Positions 55,445 through 64,000 of a DNA stretch of 64,000 nt are shown piece by piece (the first letter of the stretch is position 1; the number at the start of each line of letters is the position of its first letter). Under the pieces are notes generated by a model. It had not been told where the DNA came from. It saw nothing but the letters and a program-made list of their open reading frames with translations, and made no database searches. Made by a program: the position numbers and the translations under genes. This DNA comes from Atherix ibis (lineage: Eukaryota > Arthropoda > Insecta > Diptera > Athericidae), in assembly GCA_958298945.1 (NCBI GenBank), contig OY282608.1, positions 80,834,806-80,898,805 of the forward strand. The letters run 5' to 3'.

Positions 55445-57015
55445 AAACTAACAAACAAACGAACCAACAACCCAACAAAACAACAAACCAACAAACAAAT
55501 TAACCAACAAACTAACAAACCAACAAACCAACAAACCAACAAACGAACAAGCCAACAAACTAACAAACCAAAAAACCAACAAGCAAACAAACCAACAAAC
55601 CAACAAGCCAACAAGCCAACAAACCAACAAGCCAACAAACGAACAAAACAAACAAGCCGGCAAACCAACAAACCAAAAAACCAACAAACCAACAAACCAA
55701 AAAACCAACTAACGAACAAACCAACAAACCAACAAACCAACAAACGAACAAACCAACAAACCAAAAAAGCAACAAACGAACAAACCGATAAACCAACAAG
55801 CCAACAAACCAAAAAACCAACAAACCAAGAAACCAACAAACCAACAAACCAACAAACCAACAAACCAACAAACCAACAAGCCAACAAACCAACAAACCAA
55901 CAAACCAACAAAACAACAAGCCAACAAACAAACAAACCAACAAGCCAACAAGCGAACAAACCAACAAACGAACAAACCAACAAACCAACAAACCAACAAA
56001 CCAACAAACTAACAAACCAACAAGCCAACAAGCCAACAAGCCAACAAGCCAACAAACGAACAAACCAACAAACAAACAATCCAACAAACCAACAAACCAA
56101 CAAACCAACAAACCAACAAACCAACAAACAAACGAACCAACAAACTAACAAAACAACAAACCAACAAACAAATTAACCAACAAACCAACAAACCAATAAA
56201 CCAACAAACGAACAAGCAAACAAACTAACAAACCAAAAAACCATCACGCAAACAAACTAACAAACCAACAAGCCAACAATCTAACAAACCAACAAGCCAA
56301 CAAACCAACAACCAACAAACCAACAAACCAACAAACCAACAAACCAACAAGCCAACAAACCAACAAACCAACAAACCAATAAAACAACAAGCCAACAAAC
56401 CAACAAACCAACAAGCCAACAAGCGAACAAACCAACAAACGAACAAACCAACAAACCAACAAACCAACAAATCAACAAACCAACAAACCAACAAGCCAAC
56501 AAGCCAACAAACCAACAAACCAACAAACGAACAAGCAAACAAACTAACAAACCAAAAAACCATCAAGCAAACAAACCAACAAACCAACAAGCCAACAATC
56601 CAACAAACCAAGAAGCCAACAAACCAACAAACCAACAAGCCAACAAGCCAACAAACCAAAAAATCAAAAACGAACAAACCAACAAACCATCAAACCAACA
56701 AACCAACAAACCAACAAACCAACGAGCCAACAAGCCAACAAGCCAACAAACCAATAATCCAACAAACGAACAAACTAACAAACAAACAAACCAACAAACC
56801 AAAAAAGCAACAAACCAAAAAACCAACAAACGCACAAACCAACAAACCAACAAACCAACAAACGAACAAACCAACAAACCAACAAACCAACAAACGAACA
56901 AACCAACAAACCAAAAAACCAACAAGCCAACAAACCAACAAACAAACAAGCCAACAAGCGAACAAACCAACAAACCAAACAAACCAACAAACCAACAAAC
57001 CAACAAACCAACAAA
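55445..57015. repeat. 1.45 kb higher-order repeat, copy 1
   Basis: Paired with the next copy by CGAACAAG 55,544/57,016 (1,472), CCGATAAA 55,785/57,257 (1,472), CCATCA 56,241/57,689 and 56,560/58,008 (both 1,448), and CCAAACAAACC 56,975/58,407 (1,432). Copy 1 has CCATCACG at 56,241 where copy 2 has CCATCAAG. Confidence 0.8.
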
Positions 57016-58440
57016 CGAACAAGCCAACAAACTAACAAACCAAAAAACCAACAAGCAAACAAACCAACAAACCAACAAGCCAACAAGCCAACAAACCAAC
57101 AAGCCAACAAACGAACATAACAAACAAGCCGACAAACCAACAAACCAAAAAACCAACAAACCAACAAACCAAAAAACCAACTAACGAAGAAACCAACAAA
57201 CCAACAAACCAACAAACGAATAAACCAACAAACCAAAAAAGCAACAAACGAACAAACCGATAAAACAACAAGCCAACAAACCAAAAAACCAACAAACCAA
57301 GAAACCAACAAACCAACAAACCAACAAACCAACAAACCAACAAGCCAACAAACCAACAATCCAACAAACCAACAAAACAACAAGCCAACAAACCAACAAA
57401 CCAAAAAGCCAACAAGCGAACAAACCAACAAACGAACAAACCAACAAACCAACAAACCAACAAACCAACAAACCAACAAGCCAACAAGCCAACAAGCCAA
57501 CAAGCTAACAAACGAACAAACCAACAAACAAACAATCCAACAAACCAACAAACCAACAAACCAACAAACCAACAAACAAACGAACCAACAAACTAACAAA
57601 ACAACAAACCAACAAACAAATTAACCACCAAACCAACAAACCAATAAACCAACAAACGAACAAGCAAACAAACTAACAAACCAAAAAACCATCAAGCAAA
57701 GAAACAAACAACCCAACAAGCCAACAATCCAACAAACCAACACGCCAACAAACCAACAACCAACAAACCAACAAACCAACAAACCAACAAGCCAACAAAC
57801 CAACAAACCAACAAACCAACAAAACAACAAGCCAACAAACCAACAAACCAACAAGCCAACAAGCGAACAAACCAACAAACGAACAAACCAACAAACCAAC
57901 AAACCAACAAACCAACAAACCAACAAGCCAACAAGCCAACAAGCCAACAAACCAACAAACCAACAAACCAACAAACGAACAAGCAAACAAACTAACAAAC
58001 CAAAAAACCATCAAGCAAACAAACCAACAAACCAAGAAGCCAACAACCCAACAAACCAACAAGCCAACAAACCAACAAACCAACAAGCCAACAAGCCAAC
58101 AAACCAAAAAACCAAAAACGAACAAACCAACAAATTATCAAACCAACAAACCAACAAACCAACAAACCAATGACCCAACAAGCCAACAAGCCAACAAACC
58201 AATAATCCAACAAACGAACAAACCAACCAACAAACAAACCAACAAACCAAAAAACCAACAAACGCACAAACCAACAAACCAACAAACCAACAAACGAACA
58301 AACCAACAAACCAACAAACCAACAAACGAACAAACCAACAAACCAAAAAACTAACAAGCCAACAAACCAACAAACCAACAAGCCAACAAGCGAACAAACC
58401 AACAAACCAAACAAACCAACAAACCGACAAACCAACAAGC
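57016..58440. repeat. 1.45 kb higher-order repeat, copy 2
   Basis: Tandem copy of the preceding block, with the same pair of CCATCAAG words 319 bp apart (57,689 and 58,008). Private changes include AATGACCC near 58,170 and AAATTATC near 58,132. Confidence 0.8.
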
Positions 58441-58555
58441 CAACAAACCAACAAGGCAACAAGCCAACAAGCCAACAAACGAACAAACCAACAAACCAAC
58501 AAAACAACAAACCAACAAACAAATTAACCAACAAACCAACAAGCCAACAAACCAA

Positions 58556-58875
58556 CAAGCCAACAAACAAATAAACCAACAAACCAACAAACCAACAAAC
58601 CAACAAACCAACAAACCAACAAACCAACAAACCAACGAACCAACAAACCAACAAGGCAACAAGCCAACAAGCCAACAAACCAACCAACCATCAAACCAAC
58701 AAACCAACAAGCCAACAAACAAATAAACCAACAAACCAACAAACCAACAAACCAACAAACCAACAAACCAACAAACCAACAAACCAACGAACCAACAAAC
58801 CAACAAACCAACAAGGCAACAAGCCAACAAGCCAACAAACCAACCAACCATCAAACCAACAAACCAACAAACCAA
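58556..58875. repeat. 152-160 bp local tandem duplication
   Basis: AAATAAACC is at 58,569 and 58,721 (152 bp); AAGGCAAC is at 58,653 and 58,813 and CAACCAACCATC at 58,681 and 58,841 (both 160 bp). One extra octamer lies just before AAGGCAAC in the second copy. Confidence 0.8.
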
Positions 58876-58910
58876 CCAGCCAACAAACCAACAAACCAAC
58901 AAACCAACAA

Positions 58911-61333
58911 TTCAACAAACGAACAAGCCAACAAACGAACAAAACAAACAAGCCAACAAACCAACAAACCAAAAAACTAACAAACCAACAAACGAACAAA
59001 CCAACAAACCAAAAAACCAACAAACGAACAAACCAAAAAACCAACAAACAAACAAACCAACAAACCAACAAGCCAACAAACCAACAAACCAATAAGCCAA
59101 CAAACGAACAAAACAAACAAGCCAACAAACCAACAAACCAAAAAACCAGCAAACCAACAAACCAAAAAACCAACAAACGAACAAACCAACAAACCAACAA
59201 ACCAACAAACGAACAAACCAACAAACCAAAAAAACCAACAAAAGAACAAACCAACAAACCGACAAACCAACAAGCCAACAAACAAAAAAACCTACAAACC
59301 AATAAACCAACAAACCAACAAACCAACAAACCAACAAGCCAACAAACCAACAAAACAACAAGCCAACAAACCAACAAACCAACAAACCAACAAGCCAACC
59401 AGCGAACAAACCACCAAACATATAAATCAACAAACCAACAAACCAACAAGCCAACAAACCAACAAGCCAACAAACCAACAAACCAACAAGCCAACAAGCC
59501 AACAAGCCAAAAAGCCAACAAACCAACAAGCCAACAAACCAACAAACAAATAAACCAAGAAACCAACAAACCAACAAACCAACAAGCCAACAAGCCAACA
59601 AGCCAACAAGCCAACAAACCAACAAACCAACAAACCAACAAACCAACAAACCAACAAACCAACAAACAAAAAAACCAACAAAACAACAGACCAACAAAAC
59701 AACAATCCATCAAACCAACAAACCAACAAACCAACATGCCAACAAGCCAACAAACGAACAAACCAAAAAACCAACAAACCAACAAACAAGCAAACCAGCA
59801 AACCAACAAAACAACAAACAAATAAACCAACAAACCAACAAACCAACAAAGCAACAAACCAACAAACCAACAAACCAACAAACCAACAAACCAACAAACC
59901 AACAAACTAACAAGCCAAAAAACCAACAAACCAAAAACCAACAAGCAAACAAACCAACAAACCAACAAACCAAAAAAACAATAAACCAACAAACCTACAA
60001 CCCAACAAACCAACAAACCACCAAGCCAACAAACAAACAAACCAACAAACAAACAAACCGACAAACCAACAAGCCAACAAACCAACAAACGAACAAACCA
60101 ACAAACCAACAAACCAACAAAACAACAAACCAACAAGCCAACAAACCAAAAAACCAACAAACCAATAAACTAACAAACCAATAAACCAACAATCCAACAA
60201 ACAAACAAACCAACAAACCAACAAACCAAAAAACCAACAAACCAACCAACCAACAAACCAACAAGCCAACAAACGAACAAACCAACAAACAAACAAACCA
60301 ACAAACCAACAAACCAACAAGCAAACAAACCAACAAGCCAACAAACCAACAAACAAATAAATCAACAAACCAACAAACCAACATACCAGCAAACCAACAA
60401 ACCAACAAACCAACAAACCAACAAACCAACAAGCCAACAAGCCAACAAACCAACAAACGAACAAACCAACAAACCAACAAGCCAACAAACCAACAAACCA
60501 ACAAGCCAACAAGCCAACAAACCAAAAAACCAATAAACGAACAAACCAACAAACAAACAAGCCAACAAACCAACAAACCAACAAACAAACAAACCAACAA
60601 ACCAACAAACCAACAAACCAACAAACCAACATACTAACAAACAAACGAATCAACAAACCAACAAAACAACAAACCAACAAACAAATTAACCAACAAACCA
60701 ACAAACCAACAAACAAACAAACCAACAAACCAAAAATGCAACAAACGAACAAACCGATAAACCAACAAGCCAACAAACCAAAAAACCAACAAACCAAGAA
60801 ACCAACAAACCAACAAACCAACAAACCAACAAACCAACAAGCCAACAAACCAACAAACGAACAAACCAACAAACCAAAAACCAACAAACGAACAAACCAA
60901 AAAACCAACAAACAAACAAACCAACAAACCAACAAGCCAACAAACCAACAAACCAACAAGCCAACAAACGAACAAAACCAACAAGCCAACAAACCAACAA
61001 ACCAAAAAACCAACAAACCAACAAACCAAAAAACCAACAAACGAACAAATCAACAAACCAACAAACCAACAAACGAACAAACCAACAAACCAAAAAACCA
61101 ACAAAAGAACAAACCAACAAACCGACAAACCAACAAGCCAAAAAAAAAAACCTACAAACCAACAAGCCAACAAGCCAACAAACCAACAAACGAACAAACC
61201 AACAAACAAACAAACCAACAAACTAACAAACCAACAAACCAACAAACCAACAAACCAACAAACCAACAAACAAACGAACCAACAAACCAACAAAACAACA
61301 AACCAACAAACCAACAAACCAACAAACCAACAA
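58911..61333. repeat. 2.4 kb higher-order repeat, copy 1
   Basis: Paired with the next copy by TTCAACAAACGAAC 58,911/61,334 (2,423), AAAAGAACAAACC 59,240/61,663 (2,423), CATGCC 59,735/62,142 (2,407), CTAACAAACAAACGAA 60,634/63,032 and CCGATAAA 60,754/63,152 (both 2,398). After about 60.84 kb it carries an additional partial copy of the AAAAGAAC segment (61,103). Confidence 0.82.
61140..61150 (+). repeat. Run of eleven A, longest homopolymer noticed
   Basis: At the point where related copies (59,270-59,292 and 61,695-61,715) read CAAGCCAACAAACAAAAAAACC, this copy reads CAAGCC followed by a run of A. The change looks like loss of the intervening CAAC-type bases. Confidence 0.85.
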
Positions 61334-63300
61334 TTCAACAAACGAACAAGCCAACAAACGAACAAAACAAACAAGCCAACAAACCAACAAACCAAAAAAC
61401 CAACAAACCAACAAACGAACAAACCAACAAACCAAAAAACCAACAAACGAACAAACCAAAAAACCAACAAACAAACAAACCAACAAACCAACAAGCCAAC
61501 AAACCAACAAACCAATAAGCCAACAAACGAACAAAACAAACAAGCCAACAAACCAACAAACCAAAAAACCAGCAAACCAACAAACCAAAAAACCAACAAA
61601 CGAACAAACCAACAAACCAACAAACCAACAAACGAACAAACCAACAAACCAAAAAAACCAACAAAAGAACAAACCAACAAACCGACAAACCAACAAGCCA
61701 ACAAACAAAAAAACCTACAAACCAACAAACCAACAAACCAACAAACCAACAAACCAACAAGCCAACAAACCAACAAAACAACAAGCCAACAAACCAACAA
61801 ACCAACAAACCAACATGCCAACCAGCGAACATACCAACAAACAAATAAATCAACAAACCAACAAACCAACAAGCCAACAAACCAACAAGCCAACAAACCA
61901 ACAAACCAACAAGCCAACAAGCCAACAAGCCAAAAAGCCAACAAACCAACAAGCCAACAAACCAACAAACTAATAAACCAAGAAACCAACAAACCAACAA
62001 ACCAACAAACCAACAAGCCAACAAGCCAACAAGCCAACAAGCCAACAAACCAACAAACCAACAAACCAACAAACAAAAAAACCAACAAAACAACAGACCA
62101 ACAAAACAACAATCCATCAAACCAACAAACCAACAAACCAACATGCCAACAAGCCAACAAACGAACAAGCCAACAAACCAACAAACCAACAAACTACAAA
62201 CCAACAAACCAACAAACCAAAAAACCAACAAACCAACAAACCAACAAACCAACAAACCAACACAACAACAAACCAACAAACCAACAAACTAACAAGCCAA
62301 CAAACCAACAAACCAAAAACCAACAAGCAAACAAACCAACAAACCAACAAACCAAAAAACCAATAAACCAACAAACCTACAACCCAACAAACCAACAAAC
62401 CACCAAGCCAACAAACAAACAAACCAACAAACAAACAAACCGACAAACCAACAAGCCAACAAACCAACAAACGAACAAACCAACAAACCAACAAACCAAC
62501 AAACCAACAAAACAACAAACCAACAAGCCAACAAACCAAAAAACCAACAAACCAATAAACCAACAAACCAATAAACCAACAATCCAACAAACAAACAAAC
62601 CAACAAACCAACAAACCAAAAAACCAACAAACCAACCAACCAACAAACCAACAAGCCAACAAACGAACAAATCAACAAACAAACAAACCAACAAACCAAC
62701 AAACCAACAAGCAAACAAACCAACAAGCCAACAAACCAACAAACAAATAAATCAACAAACCAACAAACCAACAAACCAGCAAACCAACAAACCAACAAAC
62801 CAACAAACCAACAAACCAACAAGCCAACAAGCCAACAAACCAACAAACGAACAAACCAACAAACCAACAAACCAACAAGGCAACAAACCAACAAACCAAC
62901 AAGCCAACAAGCCAACAAACCAAAAAACCAATAAACGAACAAACCAACAAACAAACAAGCCAACAAACCAACAAACCAACAAACAAACAAACCAACAAAC
63001 CAACAAACCAACAAACCAACAAACCAACAAACTAACAAACAAACGAATCAACAAACCAACAAAACAACAAACCAACAAACAAATTAACCAACAAACCAAC
63101 AAACCAACAAACCAACAAAACAACAAACCAAAAAAGCAACAAACGAACAAACCGATAAACCAACAAGCCAACAAACCAAAAAACCAACAAACCAAGAAAC
63201 CAACAAACCAACAAACCAACAAACCAACAAACCAACAAGCCAACAAACCAAAAAACCAACAAACCAACAAAACAACAAGCCAACAAACCAACAAACCAAC
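61334..63300. repeat. 2.4 kb higher-order repeat, copy 2
   Basis: Second copy of the 2.4 kb unit. It keeps the words AACAGACCAACAAAACAACAA (first 20 bases from about 62,090) and CATGCCAACAAGCC (62,142). Near 63.2 kb the match to copy 1 fades and left-end family words take over. Confidence 0.78.
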
Positions 63301-64000
63301 AAGCCAACAAGCGAACAAACCAACAAACGAACAAACCAACAAACCAACAAACCAACAAACCAACAAACCAACAAGCCAACAAGCCAACAAGCGAACAAGC
63401 CAACAAACGAACAAACCAACAAACAAACAAACCAACAAACCAACAAACCAACAAACCAACAAACCAACAAACCAACAAACAAACGAACCAACAAATTAAC
63501 AAAACAACAAACCAACAAACAAATTAACCAACAAATCAACAAACCAATAAACCAACAAACGAACAAGCAAACAAACTAACAAACCAAAAAACCATCAAGC
63601 AAACAAACCAACAAACCAACAAGCCAACAATCCAACAAACCAACAAGCCAACAAACCAACAACCAACAAACCAACAAACCAACAAACCAACAAGCCAACA
63701 AACCAACAAACCAACAAAACAACAAGCCAACAAACCAACAAACCAACAAGCCAACAAGCGAACAAACCAACAAACGAACAAACCAACAAACCAACAAACC
63801 AACAAACCAACAAACCAACAAGCCAACAAGCCAAAAAGCCAACAAACCAACAAGCCAACAAACGAACAAACCAACAAACAAACAAACCAACAAACCAACA
63901 AACCAACAAACAAACAAACCAACAAACCAACAAACCAAAAAACCAACAAACCAACCAACCAACAAACCAACAAGCCAACAAACGAACAAACCAACAAACA
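63301..64000. repeat. Right-end octamer array
   Basis: Octamers with CAAATTAACC near 63,520, CCATCAAG at 63,592, a 7-base unit in AACAACCAACAAACC near 63,660 and CCAACCAACCAAC near 63,950. The order matches 52.4-52.8 and 56.2-56.5 kb best. The array is cut by the window end. Confidence 0.7.

Larger units (their letters stand above)
1..64000. repeat. Octameric satellite array, consensus CCAACAAA / TTTGTTGG
   Basis: The whole window is a head-to-tail array of an 8-bp unit in one orientation, about 8,000 units, with no non-repetitive interruption. Frequent variants are CCAACAAG, CGAACAAA, CTAACAAA, CAAACAAA, CCAAAAAA, CCAATAAA, CCGACAAA, CCATCAAA, ACAACAAA and TCAACAAA. Less common 7-base (CCACAAA, CCAAAAA, CCGCAAA) and 9-base units shift the phase. 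The first and last bases are inside the array, so it continues both ways. No inverted copies were seen. Open frames on both strands are products of the repeat: every frame of a strand reads the same eight-residue cycle, and stops arise only in variant units. I found no gene, tRNA, rRNA, transposon or unique spacer. The likely identity is eukaryotic satellite DNA (heterochromatic, pericentromeric or subtelomeric). Which of these it is, and the species, cannot be told from the sequence. Confidence 0.97.

Noticed and set aside
1..64000. CRISPR array
   Set aside because: The units are 8 bp with no spacers between longer repeats, and there are no cas-like genes. Differences between units are point variants.
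1..64000. Telomere made by telomerase (a C-rich/G-rich short repeat)
   Set aside because: The unit has only one GG and does not match a telomere repeat I know. It is heavily diversified with kilobase higher-order structure, unlike a template-copied telomere. A subtelomeric location remains possible.
1..64000. Long variable tract encoding a repeat surface protein or silk-like protein
   Set aside because: Such genes keep one frame and have units that are multiples of three. Here the unit is 8 bp, and 1-bp indel units are tolerated throughout.
1..64000. Purely artificial or simulated sequence
   Set aside because: Nested duplications with shared rare variants, graded offsets and 1-bp slips fit natural satellite evolution. 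An assembly artefact of copy order cannot be excluded from sequence alone.

Overview
The window is one uninterrupted array of a short tandem repeat. The unit is an octamer, CCAACAAA on the + strand (TTTGTTGG on the - strand), running from the first base to the last, so both ends of the array lie outside the window. No stretch looks like unique sequence, and I see no gene, RNA gene, mobile element, CRISPR array, promoter or terminator. The + strand is nearly all A and C (the consensus unit is 5 A and 3 C); G and T occur only as scattered unit variants. This points to eukaryotic satellite or heterochromatic DNA. I cannot name the species.

Many long open frames cross the window on both strands, but they are by-products of the repeat. 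Three octamers make 24 bases, or eight codons, so all three frames of a strand read the same eight-residue cycle: Pro-Thr-Asn-Gln-Gln-Thr-Asn-Lys on + and Leu-Leu-Val-Cys-Trp-Phe-Val-Gly on -. The consensus has no stop in any frame, and stops come only from point variants such as CTAACAAA, CCAATAAA or TCAACAAA.

The structure of interest is hierarchical. Level 1 is the octamer with a limited set of recurring variants (last base A to G, second base C to G/T/A, fifth base C to A/T, and 7- or 9-base units that shift phase). Level 2 is short tandem duplications of about 152-265 bp (near 4.4, 18.5, 28.4, 53.1 and 58.6 kb). Level 3 is higher-order repeats of about 1.1-3.3 kb. Level 4 is a 6.4 kb block present twice in tandem (about 5.06-11.69 and 11.69-18.05 kb).

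Layout by rare landmark variants: 0-5 kb, a 2.6-2.9 kb pair; 5-18 kb, the 6.4 kb pair, each copy holding an internal 1.95-2.0 kb pair; 18-19.7 kb, a block like the left end; 19.7-24.5 and 29.4-31.6 kb, a 1.1-1.6 kb family marked by CAGATGAAC; 24.5-29.4 and 31.6-33.8 kb, an interleaved second family of about 1.6 kb period; 33.8-38.6 kb, a 2.39 kb pair; 38.6-42 kb, a 2.2 kb pair; 43-51.9 kb, a 3.3 kb family; 51.9-58.4 kb, a mosaic ending in a 1.45 kb pair; 58.9-64 kb, a 2.4 kb pair. A 16-base word, CTAACAAACAAACGAA, recurs at 17 places I located and marks equivalent points of most copies. Copy-to-copy offsets change mainly in steps of 8 bp, often where pure octamer tracts gained or lost units.

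All alignments were done by eye from landmark words. Block edges are approximate, usually to tens of bases, and a computed self-alignment would refine them.
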